A stretch of DNA of 64,000 bases from Hydractinia symbiolongicarpus (GCF_029227915.1 NC_079886.1:16840501-16904500), one strand, 5' to 3'. Positions 37,561 through 50,287 are shown, counted from the first letter of the stretch. Notes: generated by a model from the letters alone, not told the origin. Translations and numbers: made by a program.

Positions 37561-38911
37561 AAATGATGTGTGGTTTATAGTTATAGTTTATGGAATAGGT
37601 GAGCAAGCCAATCAGTCTGGTCTTTAAAATCAACACTTATCATAAACTTTAACTCAGCAGCCGTGCCGCAGCGCAGTTCGCCTCTCCTTTGATAGACTGT
37701 TTCATATTTTGGGTCTAGTGTGTTGTCGTGTTCTTCATAGTTTTTATGTAAAAATATCAAATTTTTGTAACTCAACGAATATTTTCAATATCAAAGCATT
37801 CGTAGTGTTTGTTTCAGGACTTTTTTGTCATGATGGCTGTAACTTGTAAATTGATTTATTTTGGAGCAGACCAAGACATTCGGCCTGGTCCTCAAAATCA
37901 ACGCTGTCATCATGAACTTTTATTCAGCAGCCGTGTATTGCGCAATTTGCCTCTTCTTTTAAAGTAGTTTAATAAAGATTTTGTTAAGATGCAAGTATGC
38001 ATCTTAACTGATAAAAAGTGTGTTTCACTTTGCATAGTTGTGACCTTCTTGGGGTACTTCCTTTTCTGTAAAAATTTTAAACTAAAATTTCCAAACTTTG
38101 CATCCTCTTTTTTGGGGGTATTTTGTGTCTTGTGAGACTATAAAAAGGTACAAAAGTAAGCGGGAAAAAGGAACAAAGTCAATCAAACTGGTCAATAAAT
38201 TAAAAACAAAAAAGGAAAAATTTTGTATGTTTTAAAAAGAAACGTCAGATGAAAAAACCAACATGTATTTCATTTTTACAATTTGCACTTATAGATTGAA
38301 ATACGTGATTTCGAAATTAGAATACCATCTTACTCGGTAACAATGCTTAAAAGAAGACGGTATTTTGATATTTACCGCCTATTTTGTCATGTTTTTGTTT
38401 ACATTGGATCCCTGGACTTCATGTCCTGTTATAATTTGCAAATTTTTAAATCGGATTTCTTTGGCATGGTTTATAGTTTTGCTGCAAAACAAGACTTGGG
38501 AGCCTTAAAATACGATAGTGACACTAAGAAATGCTGCAAAAAAGCTACCCCCCCTATAAAAAATTGCCAACAGAATTAGTCCCGGGAACTTCTCACATAA
38601 ATTCCTTGTTATTTATTAGACAGTTTCAGCTTATAACCTTTAGGCACTTCCGGCATATATTTTTTAATTAAGCCTACATCGTATTAATTTAAATACACTA
38701 AATATACTACTCCGTAAAAAAATCAGAATTACAAGTACATACTCAATATTTAACTACCAAAAAATTGATTCTGTTTTTAGCTGTTCCTGTTTTGATGATT
38801 GCTAATACTTGAAGCTAGTAATGAAAACACAAAAGACAAAACTCTAAAATTTGAATCGGTACGAATACTGCTAATTAATGACTGTCCTATTATCTTTTCG
38901 TCATTATATGC

Positions 38912-40570
38912 TCAGCAGTAACCAACAAGATTCGGATCAACGCTTATCGACACGTGATTGTCAATGTATTGCAGTTTTTCCAATTCAGGCATGAAGTTTT
39001 TTTGTAGTGTATTCTTCACTGCACTGTTGGGGCTAATAAAATGATTCGCCAATTCTTTCATCGGATTACATAGCTGTTCAATACTGTAAAAATGCTTCGT
39101 GCTGTTGCGAAGATGTCTTGCTCTGCCAAATGCTGTTGACACGAACGTAAAAATGTAATTCAATTGTTCCTGCAACTTCACTTCTCTTTCTAACTGCATT
39201 TTATTCTCTTGAAGACGAGTTTGTTCTCTTCGTTCCTTTTCATTCGAGGACGCAAGTTTTGAACTGATAGTCGACATCTTCTTTCTTATACTCCCTAACT
39301 CAGAACGAATTTGTTCTAACTCTCTCGAAGAGTTATCACGCGTTGATTGTGCGCAATCCACTGACTCTTTGGATGATTTCACGTTGTCCTGCAATGCTGT
39401 TAAGCTGATGGCTATCATAGTAGGTCCTACAACCCATCCGACAACTGGAATGAGAGAAACACCAATGCCAACGGCAGCCGTAATATCCCGCTTTTCTTTC
39501 GCCTCAGACAACTTTTCTCTCGCCTTGTCAAGGCTTCTCTCTTTGTTCCGAAGTATTTCTTTACAATCGCTTAAGTATTGATTTTTCAATTTTTCATTCT
39601 CTACAAGCTCTCTTTCTTTAATTTTCAGGTTTTCATTTTCATTTTTAATGCGTTGGATCGTTTCTTTTTGGCATGTTAGAGAATAGATAATTTCTTCAAT
39701 TTCTCTTTGCAATCCATCTACACGGGCTTCGCATGCTTGCTTTGCTCGATAGAAACTTAGGTATAAGTTTTCCACATAAAGCTTTATTTGTGGAGCAATT
39801 GATTGCGCTGACGGTCTTGTTACTTCTGATACCTCATTATGTAAGAAATCGATTAAGTCTGCAAACGACACAAGCCCTTCGTTCATATGGTGTTGGATAT
39901 CTCTAAAAAAACACACATGAAGTTTTTCAACTAGTTCTGCACTTGAACTGAGCCGCATAAAATATGCTATTATTGAAAGGCAACAGAAATCTCAAAACAC
40001 ATTAATTTTGTTTTTTTCGACATCGCAAAGGTCTATTTTACGCAGGCTCGCCTTTGCACCAAGGTCTTGCTATTTTTCTGCCCATAAATCTGAAATAAAA
40101 AAGCACCTATGCCAAGCTTACCCTCAGGATCTGTTAGGTTTTTCTGCCTGAATAGATTGCGTCTAGAGAAACCCAGCAAGCCATGGGGGCGAGGTTGCAC
40201 TCATGCTAAGTAACGCTTGTCTTAAATTTGAGCTCCCTTATTTCGTTTTAGTTTAGTTCGTTTTATACTAAGCGCTTATAAGAAAATTGGGCTTTACCAA
40301 GTTCGTTTTATTCTAAGCGCTTATAAGAAAATTGGGCTTTACCAAGTTCGTTTTATTCTAAGCGCTTATAAGAAAATTGGGCTTTACCAAGTTCGTTTTA
40401 TTCTAAGCGCTTAAAAGAAAATTGGGCTTTAACAAGTTCGTTTAATCGATTTAGGTGTCGTAAAGAAACTTGCTATTTATCGTCACGGAATTTAAACTTT
40501 TGACGTAGTTTGCTAGACAAACCGTCTGGCGTCATTTATGTAATGTATCCTACCTGCTAATAACGCTCAT
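38912..40570 (-). CDS. Cassette protein A1: coiled coils around a hydrophobic hairpin
   Basis: Exon 1 is a 17-base micro-exon (40554-40570, ATGAGCGTTATTAGCAG, donor GTAGGA). Exon 2 is 38912-39902 after a TTTTTTTAG acceptor. Together they give 335 residues beginning MSVISRDIQ. I reject the longer in-frame start at 39958 because those codons lie in the intron and are not shared with A2. No signal peptide is seen. Residues about 69-142 and 177-252 are heptad-rich coiled coils, and between them (146-176) lies a hydrophobic segment with IPVVGWVVGPTM, long enough for two membrane passes with a central turn. A conserved FTFVSTAFGRARHL helix and a C-terminal YC follow. This is the architecture of alpha-helical pore-forming proteins of the ClyA/HBL/XaxAB type, but sequence alone cannot establish the function; a membrane-remodelling or scaffold role is possible. 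It is the downstream partner of B1. Confidence 0.75.
40258..40440. repeat. 45-bp tandem repeat in the A1 intron
   Basis: Four copies of a 45-base unit containing CTAAGCGCTTATAAGAAAAT, with AAGCGCTT itself palindromic, lie in the 651-base intron of A1. A2's intron is only 81 bases and lacks it, so this repeat accounts for part of the length difference. Confidence 0.9.
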
Positions 40571-40592
40571 TGTCGTGATTGTCGTCGTGATT

Positions 40593-40593
<1 letters not shown>

Positions 40594-40626
<33 letters not shown>
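40594..40626. repeat. (GTT)n microsatellite upstream of A1
   Basis: Eleven or so GTT repeats lie 24 bases upstream of the A1 start codon (minus strand), so they are probably in its 5' UTR or promoter. Confidence 0.9.
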
Positions 40627-41469
40627 TCCTAATGTTACGTTTAAGTAAAAATTAACAAATTTTAACGTACACTTTATACAGGGTATTGTGTCCTGCGTGA
40701 GTATCCGAAAAGCTGTAATAATCCACCCAAGAAGACAGATTGGTTATAAGACATGCCATTGCTATGCCACTCAGATACCATTCCTAATTAATGTCCACCT
40801 TCCCCACCCCATCAATACCGTCCCTTCTTTGCTTTAAAAGTGAGGGAAACATCCAAACCTTAGAAATTTTGAATGGAAAAGGAGTCAAAAAAAGTCCAGG
40901 ACAGCTTACTTTAAAAAATAACAGTTGCTTCAGTTGAATATTGATATTCTGTTCCTTTTCTTTCTTTTCAGAATGGATATGCTCCTTATGTAATTATCAA
41001 ACATGTTCGTAGTTCATTTTTTTGGCTGATAAAATTGAAAATCGAATGTCCCAAAGGCATTTTAGAAGGCGTTATTTATGAATTAGGAAAGAAACGCACT
41101 GTTTGTTCTTTTTGTCCTTTACATGCCAAAAAATGTGTGTTTAAAAGTTTTTTTAGAGCTAAATAATGTTCTGTCAATTGGAATGGCCTCTACACATCAT
41201 GTGTACTGCATTTATTTTTAAACACATTTTTAAACAACTATTTCCAGTTACAACTTGACTTATATCTTCAAATGAAAAAAAACATCTTAAGTCGTCACTG
41301 CGTATAATTTTAATGTGTTTCTAGAGAGAAAACCTATTACTCGGCAACAAAAAAAGAATGTATTTGAACTTCGTACTTGTCACGCGAAATTTGACTTCAG
41401 CTGGTATTCTTGTATTTTGACCCTATTTTGTCTTATTTGCTGTACATCTCTACTTACTGAAAGTAGGAA

Positions 41470-41622
41470 ACAGCAGTAACCACCAGTATTATGAAGTGAC
41501 CTCCAGAGAACCACTAGTATTATGTAGTAATAACCAGAGAACAACCAGTGTTATGTAGTAACCACCAGAGAACCACCAGTATTATAAAGTAACCAACAGA
41601 GTACTAGTATCGTTGGTAATAT
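41470..41622. repeat. Degenerate minisatellite split by retrotransposons
   Basis: About four copies of a 34-base unit (AGTAACCACCAGAGAACCAC plus CAGTATTAT) end at 41,622. A further unit (AAAGTAACTAACAGAGAACC) appears at 46,466. The two LINE remnants therefore lie inside this repeat. Confidence 0.7.
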
Positions 41623-41647
41623 TCAAGCATTTACAAGTAGGAAAGGA

Positions 41648-43850
41648 ATGAAAATATTTCACCAAAACATCAGAGGTATCTTTACGAATTTCATACATCT
41701 TCAACAACTTATGCACCGATGTAGACGACAAGGAAAAGGAGGAGGAGTTGCAGTTTACTTGAAGGATAGAATTACCTGGAAAAGGCGAACTGATTTGGAA
41801 ACCAAAACTGCGGAATGTATATGGATTGAAATTATCATCAACAAAGCAAAAAATGTTCTCTTAGGCGCTTATTATAGACCACCAAATACTTCAGATTATT
41901 TGCCGACGGACTTTAATAAAACATTTAACGACATCTTATTAAATGTGGCAAAAGAAGAGAAAGAAGTAATACTCATGGGTGACTTTAATGTCAACTATAG
42001 GGAACGCAATGATAATAAGGAATTTAAAGACATACTACAACTATATGATTTGAAACAACTTGTTAAACAACCAACTCGTACTACAGAGACCTCGGAGACA
42101 CTTATTGATTTAATTGCGAGTAACAATGCTAAATCAATCTCACATACCAAAGTATTTCCCATGAGCATAGGAGATCACGATATGGTAGGATGCGTCAGGA
42201 AAATAAACAGTATGAAATTCACACCAAGAGTTGTTGCTTGCTGTAATTACTTTAAATATGATCCAGAGGCAATGGGTAAAGATTTTGAACGAGGGAACTG
42301 GGATTATATGTATGAAATGAAAGATATAAATCAAGCGTTAAAATATTTCAGTAGCACTGACATGCGCCATATATCGTGAAAAGAAAAAGAGGAAGGGCGT
42401 GTCAATAGCTCACTCACTTAAAAAAGCGAAAAATACAAAAAGGAAGAAGACTGGAGATTATACAAAAAACTTCGTAATACCGCCAACTACAAAGTAAAAT
42501 CTGCAAGAAGTTCTTATCACCTTAAATTTTTGCAGGAACATGCTGGTGATTCGAAGGGATTTTGGAAATGCATAAAGAGTATTTTTCCAACAAAAGTAGC
42601 AATTAGTCCAGCTGGTGTGAACACCAATGATACATCTTTTGCTCATAAATGTAGCAAGTATTTCGCAACAGCGGTTGATATTATGAAGAAAAATGCCATT
42701 TTACTAACAAAATTTGTTTGGAAACCCCTACAGAAATATCGAAGACGCACTGAAAAGGTATTTCGCTTCCAGTACATTTCCAACGTATTTGTTTTAACCA
42801 ATTAAAATCTTTCGAAAGGAAAAAAGCCGCTGGTGTAGATGAATTTCCACCTGGATTATTGAAGGACTGTCGTCAACATGTATCTCAACCGATATGTCTT
42901 ATACTCAACTTATCAATACGTACTAGCACTTTCCCAACAATCTCGAAAATTGCACGTGTAGTTCCTTTTCACAAGAAGGGTGCGAATAGTGATCCAGCCA
43001 ATTATCGCCCAATTTCCATTTTACCGGTACTATCGAAAGTGTTAGAAAAAGTTATTCATATTCAATTACTTGAGTTTTTAGAAAACGAAAAACTGTTGAC
43101 CGATTGCCAGTTTGGATATCGGTGTAACAGATCGACCAATATGGCAACAATTGTATTGTTAGATGACATTCGGAAGAAAGTAGACAGTGGACTACTAGTG
43201 GGAGCAGCTTTCATAGACTTATCGAAAGCGTTTGATATGCTGAGCCATGGAACATTACTGAATAAACTGCAGACGTATGGTGTAACAGGAGTAGAATTGA
43301 AATGGTTTACGGATTATTTGTTTGCCAGAAGTCAATACGTTCAGATGCAAAATCAAACATCTAATAATGAATCGTGTTTCACAGGTGTCCCATATATATT
43401 GGGGCCACTGCTTTTTGTTGTATTTTTAATTTTTTGTCAACCATCTTTCATCTACAAAAACTGTAATGTATGCCGATGACAGCGTCATTTATTGTGCGGA
43501 AAAAAACTCACAGTCAATCAAAACAACACTGACAGAAAAGTTTAAAAGAGTTGCTAAATATTTAGATGAAAATGAATTGGTTATTAACATAAACGTTGGA
43601 AAAACAGAAGTAATCCTTTTTGGAACGTTGAAAAGAATTGCAGCTCAACCGCATCCTCTTCGAGTATGGCACAGAAATAAAATTGTTAATAACACCAACT
43701 CTTACACTTACCTTGGACACGTTCTCGATAAAAGTTTGACGCTGAATGATGACTTTGATGTATCGTAAAAAAATGTTCAAATCGCATCAATTTAATGGTC
43801 AAACTTCGACCTTATTTTCACCAAGGTTGCAGCTATGCGAATTTTCTTAT
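41648..43850 (+). pseudogene. Non-LTR retrotransposon remnant 1 (endonuclease + reverse transcriptase)
   Basis: The first frame (41648-42379) encodes an apurinic-type endonuclease. HQNIRG, GGGVAVYL, YYRPPN, MGDFNVN, LIDLI and IGDHDMV are in order, but a stretch between HQNIRG and GGGVAVYL is deleted. The reverse transcriptase follows in 42859-43479 (NYRPISILP, QFGYRCNRST, AFIDLSKAFD). A frameshift at the GVPQGSILGP position separates it from the MYADDSVIY active-site frame at 43466-43768. Stops near 42,377 and 42,803 also break it. Organisation fits the CR1/L2-type group, though the clade is not certain. It is dead and lies antisense to the cassette genes between B1 and A1. Confidence 0.85.
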
Positions 43851-43974
43851 CTACGATTCTTCCAATATTGACGTATACGAAAATGGTAAAGCTGCATCTC
43901 ACAAGAACACAGTCGTCCAAACTGAGATCATCGGAACAACGTGCAGAACAGATTGTCAGAAAAGAAAATCCTAA

Positions 43975-46470
43975 ATTATCAGTTTATATCATGGCATAGG
44001 AGTAAAGGACAAGGAGAAGGAGTCGGATTTTTTGTTAAAAATGGCTTGAATTAAAGATCGGACTTACGAACGAAACCACGGAATGTTTATGGTTAGAAAT
44101 TTTTATAAAAAAATCGAAATCACTTATTGTTTTGCTATTACAGACCGCCAAACAGTTCAAAATATTTATCAAAACAATTCAATAACTCATTCAACGATTC
44201 GCTAATTGCAGCTCAAAAACAAAAAAAATAGATAATCATCATGGGAGATTTCAACACTAACTACCTTAATTCAACCGATAACAAAGGTTTAAAATCTATT
44301 ATCACCTTAAATTCTTTTGAACAAATTATTTCTAAACCCACCCGAAAAACGAAGTCTTCAAAAACGCTAATAGACATCATTATCACAAATAACGTTTCCA
44401 ACATTAGCACTGTTTTGGTCGAACCATTATCGATTGGGAACCATGACCTCATTGGTTGTGTTAAAAAATTCCTGTGATTACAAGAACAACGATCACGTTA
44501 AACTCGCAACAGACGTTAAAGATATTAACTGGGATTTATTGTATAATTGTACTGATGTGAACACTGCAGTTGATATTTTTACTTCGACTCTTAAAAACGT
44601 ATTTGATTTGCATGCGCTGTACAAGTCAAGAATAGTGAGAGGTAAACCAGCCCCGTGGTTAAAAGCAGACTTACGAAAACTTATGGATAAACGAGATCAG
44701 GCGCTACAAAAAGCTCGTAAGACAAAGTTAACAGAGGACTTTGAGCTACATAAAACTTTAAGAAATAAATGCATTCCCAAAAGTGTATTCCCGTCCAAAT
44801 CGAGAAGTAAATTGTTCACGAAACCTAATAAAAAGGACAATAACTGCCAAAACATTCTCTGATTATTTGTGAAACAACTGAAATCAAAATTCGTCTCGAT
44901 TACACATTGTCTGGCGTAAAATACCTGTAGTTAAGAAAACGAACAAAACTTTTGAATTTACATACGTCTCGAAAATATTTGTTGAGAAACAAATAAAAAT
45001 CCTTAAACGCAATGAATCTACGGGTTTAGATGAACTGCCACCAGGCATGATAAAAGACTGTGCGAAGTTCATATCACAACCTCTTGCTTATATTATAAAC
45101 ATGTCAATTAGAACTGGAGTTGTTCCATCATCCTGGAAAGAAGCAAAAATCGTACCGATACATAAAATTGACGATATGAAATTACCAGAGAACTATCGGC
45201 CAATTTCCATACTTCCGATATTTTCTAAAATTCTTGAACGAGCCATCCGCTCGCAGATGACAACTTATCTCGAACAAAATGATTTGTTGACAAATTCACA
45301 ATTCGGATATCGACATCACCGATCAACAAAGCTTGACATTCGAAAATTAATCGATACTGGCCTGATGGTAGGAGTAGTCTACATCGACTTAACTAAAGTG
45401 TAGCGATACCATAGGACATAGCATTCTGCTGAATAAGTTAAGCGCATATGGAATTGAAGGTGTAGAACTTCAATGGTTTGCGGATTATTTGTTCAATAGA
45501 AATCAAGTTGTTTCCATAGATGATGTACTCTCAGCGAAAAAACCTTTGTTCAGTGGGAACCCCAAGGATCTCTTTTGGGTCACCTATTGTTTATAATTCT
45601 CTTCAAGGATTTCCAGACTGTCTCGAAATATGCAAAATGACAATGTATGCTGACGACCCGGCTATTTATGTCAGTGGAAAAACGAAGGAAGACATTGAAT
45701 GTAAACTAGAAAAGGATTTAGAAAGAATAGCAAAGTATTTCGATGACAATGTACTAATTATCAATTTTATAAAGGGTAAAACAGAAACAATGATGTTGCA
45801 AAGCGCTTAAAAAACACGAATAAGAAACTCGATATATCTTATAAAGGACAAAAAATTAAAAACGTAACATTGTTGACAGATATTTGAATTTGAATAATAA
45901 TTTCGACAAAATTTATAAGAAAGCTAGCCAGAGATTAAAATTGTTAAAACAACTTAGACTGTATGTCACGGAGGATGCTGCTTACAAAATATACACAATG
46001 ATGATTATTCTGATTTTGACCTAGAGGTCCGCTTAGCTGAATTACACCAATACACAATTAGAACATTTTAAGTCATTGGAAAAATGAGCGAAACAAATAA
46101 TTGGTAAATCAGTTCCCAGCATTTTGACTTGCATAAATAAAGTAGCGCTGATGATTGTTAAAAGAACCTTGAAAAACGTAACATGTCAAAATTTGAAAGG
46201 TTACTTTAAATTAAACAATATGAAAAAACTACCAGAAACAATGGATACCTCGTTCAATTACCCAAATTTAAACTCAAAATTGGGCAAGAATCATTTTGCT
46301 ACAGTGGCGCGAAATTGTTCAATAGCCTACCGTTAGAAATAAATAATAAATAATATTAAATAATAATAAATAATAATAAATAATAATAAATAATAATAAA
46401 TAATAATAAATAATAATAAATAATAATAAATAATAATAAATAATAATAAATAATAATAAATAATAAAGTA
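43975..46470 (+). pseudogene. Non-LTR retrotransposon remnant 2, related copy
   Basis: A second, more damaged relative follows in the same orientation. Endonuclease pieces include GEGVGFFVKN near 44,005, MGDFNTNY at 44241 and IGNHDLIGCV near 44,435. A linker region (44434-44862) and RT pieces follow: NYRPISILPIFSKILER at about 45,190-45,240, FGYRHHRST and MYADDPAIYV near 45,640. The proline after YADD and many stops show decay. The 3' end runs into a 10-base repeat (46337-46468), like the short 3' repeats of CR1-type elements. The two copies differ too much to be one recent duplication. Confidence 0.85.
46337..46468. repeat. 10-bp tandem repeat at the LINE 3' end
   Basis: About 13 copies of TAATAATAAA directly follow the last LINE coding remnant. 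This is typical of elements whose 3' UTR ends in a reiterated short motif, and it probably marks the insertion end. Confidence 0.8.
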
Positions 46471-46559
46471 ACTAACAGAGAACCAGCAGCTCTGTTTAAG
46501 TAACCACAAGAGGACGATTAGTATCTTCACAATATAAAAACGAAATAAACACAACTATC

Positions 46560-47805
46560 GCTTCGAGTGTGCGACATTTTGTAATGCACACAACAGTCCA
46601 TATATGTTTGTTTTTTTCACATGGAAGAGAAAAGGAAAGCTCTTTGAAGTCAGTTTTTCTATGGTGGTTTACATCATTACGTTCTTCTGCTTGTTAAACG
46701 TTATTTTTTTCCATTCGTTTTTGATAAAAAAAATAATGGTCATCCCTGTGTGATACGAGCAAGTTAAATTAAAGGATACCTTATCTCCTTTAATAATTCT
46801 TCAAGAAAAATCTTAAGATGGTTCATTCGCGGGGTTTTTTAGAATTAAAGATAGCCATGCCATTTTGCTTTTATTCAGCTATTCTTAGCTGTTTTGTTTA
46901 TTTATAATTGTTCCATATAAAAAAAGCGTCCACGTTTTTCTACATACAAAAACGTCTAAATTAAGCTGCGGATGAATGTGCAATATTATTTCAGCTGCAA
47001 ATGTTGTTATGTTGTTATTTGTCTTTACTCGAAGAATGGGGAAATTAAGTGGTTAAATTTAGAGAAAGATATGTATTTATAGAAATAAAACAAATGATCG
47101 TGTCATATAAACATAGATGTAAAAACATACGCGTAGTATTCTAGTTAAAAACACACAGAAAAACTGTTTGTAATAAGTCATTCTACACCCCAAACGGAAA
47201 AATTTAGGCTGATTAGGTTTCCAACATATTCTAAATATCTCGCAAAATCTTAACCTCAACATTCTTATAAACTAGGTTTTCATAAAAAAGTTTGTTTTAA
47301 TTCGCTCGAGTTTTACATCGAAATCAACATTATCAAATTCTTTCTAATATTTACTTGCGCGTAGTTTATTATTCATTAGAAATCCAGTTAAAATATTAAA
47401 TAAATACAATGTTCAGTAAGCACCAACGAGTTCAGGGTTTTCTGTCACTTAGTACGATAAAAGGTCCTAAATTTGCAATCTTGCATACCGTCCGCCATAT
47501 GCAAAAATTGTGGCCACGCCTCTGATGATCCTGTGTTGTAGTGATTACTAAATTACATAATTAGGAATAAAATATTTTATTTAAACATTCGTTATGCCGT
47601 TTTCATTGGTTTTGTTATTTAAAATTTTTTTATTTCCCTCTACTACAAAAATCTATGATATTTCCAACCTCCCCAACGCATATTACAAGTGTTTTACACC
47701 TCATAAGCATGCACGACACATTAATATATGTTATAAATTCCAAGAATTAAAAAAATTATTCTGGCGAGTTAAATTACGTAATAAAATTGAAAACGTCTGA
47801 AGAAA
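46560..47805. other. Intergenic, nothing recognised
   Basis: AT-rich sequence between the LINE end and the 3' end of B1. No exon, RNA or repeat family was recognised. It should contain the B1 3' UTR. Confidence 0.5.
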
Positions 47806-49893
47806 TTATATGTATTGATAGGAATCCTGCTCGGTAGCAGTTGCACGAGTCGGTGCTTCTGTGATAGCCTTACGAGCTAAACTTTTAACTTTTTGTAATT
47901 CATTTTCGTCAAGTGGAGGCAAGGCCTGTTTGAATTCGTTCTTAATAGCATTCATACGATTGTTGATTTTACGTTTGAATTCTTTGTTATGATCAGAAAT
48001 CAGTTTCTTAATAGCTTTCTGTGTTTCTTCACAATCTTGTGTCAATGCTATTTGCTCTCTCTTTTTTTCTCTTTCGTCTTCTAAAGCTAACAACTTTCCC
48101 AACTTGCTGATAGAACCCATAAGATATTTATCAGATACCTGGAAATACCCAGTTGCCAAATGATTAACCAACGAGGAATACTTCACTGCTTCGAACACGG
48201 TTTGATAAATGTTATCTCTCATGACATTGCTTATTTTAACACCTGTCTTTAACTGTTGCTGGCCAGCATTTCCAGAATAGTGAATAAAGGAGTTGAGTTG
48301 AGTTCCCAAACTAGTTTTGATTAAAGTAGCAATATGCTCGAAGAACAGAGATAATTGAGCCCATTGTTCTTGGAGTAAACCAAGCTTTTTGATACCCTTT
48401 TGCAACATGTCAATGATATCTGCATGTGTTGCTTTTTCCGCTTCAAATGCAGCCATTTCAGTAAGCGCTTTGGTGAGAGCCTCATTGTTCTTCCTCATGT
48501 CTTCTGACGCTTTTTCAAATTGTCTTTCAGCCTGCTTGAGACGTTCTGCAGCCGTTTCAACTTTGAAGTGTGCATTCTTAATTCTTTCCTGTGAGAGAGA
48601 TGTTGGAGTGTCATCAGTCATCTCCTCCACATGAGGAGTGCTTTGTGCTAGGAGGTTTGTTTGGAGAGCTTCGGAACATGTTGCATGTTTCATCATGGCT
48701 TCCTCAGTAACTTCAACGTAGTGTTCGTACACATTACTGGCATCAAGAGAGCGTCCATCCGTCTGTTTGATCTCTTGACAAAGATTTAAACCTTTACTAC
48801 ACATCTCAAGGATACTGCTTTTTGATTCTTCACTTCCGGTTTCAGTTTTTACTTTTTCTTTTTGCTTCTCAAAGAAATACTTTTGAAATTCGAGAGTCGA
48901 ATCTTTCAGTTTTTCGCCAGTTGGAATGATATTTCCATTTGAGCCAAAAAATTCACTCAATGTTTCAACAACATTTGTGACGCCTTTTCCAATTAACTGC
49001 AGTGGTATTTCTTCATAACTTAACATGTTTACTCCTGCACTTAACGGACTAGCAGAACCCAGTGCATTTCCCAATAAGGGAACTACAAAAGACGACAGAT
49101 TTATTGCACTTAGGCATTTACCAAAACCGAGGATTGCTGATAGGGTTATTATTGTGTTACCAGCATCTTCTATCATTTGCATACCAATAAGTCCTCCTGC
49201 TCCTGGTATGTCATCTATAGCCTTGTCCCATCGATCAACACTTCTTGTTAACTCTTTACTCACGCGTTCATATTGGTGTTGATATCTATCCTTTTGCTCT
49301 TTTAAGTTACCTTCTTTTATCTTCTGAATTTTAATTTGCGTCTCAATCTCTCTCAGCTGAGTTTCTGAAGCAGAATGAGTCGCCACACAGGATTGTTGCA
49401 ACTCCAAAACAAGTTCCATGACTGATTTAAACTTTTGTGCTACTTCTTCTGAGCGTTCTTTGCACGTGCTTGCAATATCTTCGATGTTGTGCAATGTGAT
49501 TGGAAGAACATTCTCCACTTCGTAGTCACTCCCACCAGTCAATATAGTTACCGCACTTTTAAGATGTGCTGGTACCTCCTTTGTAGCTAAGCGAATTTCA
49601 TCCATGCTTTGATGAGCTATGTTAAAAGCCTTATAACCTTCACCAGTGACTTGTGCCAAGGTTGCTCTGAATGAATCTGGCCATTGTACATGTTTAAATC
49701 CAGCCTGAGGCTCCTTGAGTTTAAAATCAACAGTACCAGATATAATTACGAGTTGTCCCAAAAGAGCAATCGTATATGGAGCCGGCATAATTTTTTCCTC
49801 CCAGTTATTGTACGGCTCCATCATCAACGCTGCATCTTCCCTCAAATTAGCACCTTTAGTTAACTTTCTTTTAACATCATATAGTTTAGACAT
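47806..49893 (-). CDS. Cassette protein B1: large helical protein with hydrophobic centre
   Basis: A single open exon encodes 695 residues from ATG at 49891-49893. A splice acceptor (ATTTAAACAG) ends 7 bases before the ATG, so a 5' UTR intron or a spliced leader is likely. There is no signal peptide. Residues 18-195 form a conserved N-terminal domain (EPYNNWEEKIMPAPYTIALL), and 140-225 are coiled coil. Residues 226-285 are hydrophobic and start with DDIPGAGGLIG. Residues 320-435 are variable, 436-500 are a second long coiled coil (KASEDMRKNNEALTKALTEM), and 500-695 are helical with a basic segment near 600-650. Coil, I-P-x-x-G-x-x-x-G segment, coil repeats the plan of protein A, so A and B may be distant relatives acting together. 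I know no named family that fits. Confidence 0.8.
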   Translation of the reverse strand: MSKLYDVKRKLTKGANLREDAALMMEPYNNWEEKIMPAPYTIALLGQLVIISGTVDFKLKEPQAGFKHVQWPDSFRATLAQVTGEGYKAFNIAHQSMDEIRLATKEVPAHLKSAVTILTGGSDYEVENVLPITLHNIEDIASTCKERSEEVAQKFKSVMELVLELQQSCVATHSASETQLREIETQIKIQKIKEGNLKEQKDRYQHQYERVSKELTRSVDRWDKAIDDIPGAGGLIGMQMIEDAGNTIITLSAILGFGKCLSAINLSSFVVPLLGNALGSASPLSAGVNMLSYEEIPLQLIGKGVTNVVETLSEFFGSNGNIIPTGEKLKDSTLEFQKYFFEKQKEKVKTETGSEESKSSILEMCSKGLNLCQEIKQTDGRSLDASNVYEHYVEVTEEAMMKHATCSEALQTNLLAQSTPHVEEMTDDTPTSLSQERIKNAHFKVETAAERLKQAERQFEKASEDMRKNNEALTKALTEMAAFEAEKATHADIIDMLQKGIKKLGLLQEQWAQLSLFFEHIATLIKTSLGTQLNSFIHYSGNAGQQQLKTGVKISNVMRDNIYQTVFEAVKYSSLVNHLATGYFQVSDKYLMGSISKLGKLLALEDEREKKREQIALTQDCEETQKAIKKLISDHNKEFKRKINNRMNAIKNEFKQALPPLDENELQKVKSLARKAITEAPTRATATEQDSYQYI

Positions 49894-50067
49894 CGTGGTA
49901 CTGTTTAAATACTAGAATGATAAAATAATAAAAAATAATGAAGTTTGTAACTGAGCTAGTATTCTAGCATGATAAAGGCAGTTGGGAAGGATTCTAGAAT
50001 AGATTATCGCAAGTTCTACCTCTGATAGATCATGGCAATGTTTTTGTTTGCTTTCTTAGTGCTATTA

Positions 50068-50153
50068 ATCTTTTATATATCGTATTTCGTGTTCCCGAAA
50101 CACGACTGTTTTTATCGTGTACAAAGAGACAGAATACGGCTATTATTATAGAG
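50068..50153 (-). mobile_element. Truncated Helitron-like element
   Basis: On minus the sequence begins TCTATAATAATAGCCGTATT with a CTGTCTCTTTG tract, matching the 5' start of the family at 923-1275, and includes CGAAATACGATATATAAAAG. The 3' hairpin is absent. Confidence 0.5.
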
Positions 50154-50287
50154 GCTATTCAGATTAAAACGCTTTATAACTGAAGTGAATCCTGAAAGAA
50201 ATTTAAGCCTCTTATGACGTCACAAAAAATTGCTGACATCGGCAAACATTTATTGTCGCTATTTTGTTGTGAAATACTATAAAAGTG

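Larger units (their letters stand above)
34174..38911. other. Gene-poor stretch with local duplications
   Basis: No supported exon was found. It contains a 22-bp tandem repeat (34942-35051), a possible Helitron-like 5' fragment near 35,265-35,330 (AATACAGAGACTGTGTCTGT with AAAGTGGATA), and a large local duplication (35900-37560). A second duplicated block has GGTCTTTAAAATCAACACTT near 37,618 and its diverged copy near 37,889. An open frame at 38343-38579 has no family match and was not accepted. Confidence 0.5.

Noticed and set aside
38343-38579. 78-residue cysteine-containing open frame
   Set aside because: No family match, no signal peptide or splice context, and no repeat elsewhere; length is within chance for this base composition.
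39903-39958. N-terminal extension of A1 to the ATG at 39956-39958
   Set aside because: The codons cover the intron 3' end (pyrimidine tract and AG) and have no match in A2; the micro-exon model fits both genes.
41648-46336. Active LINE element
   Set aside because: Both copies have deletions, stops and frameshifts in the endonuclease and reverse transcriptase regions.
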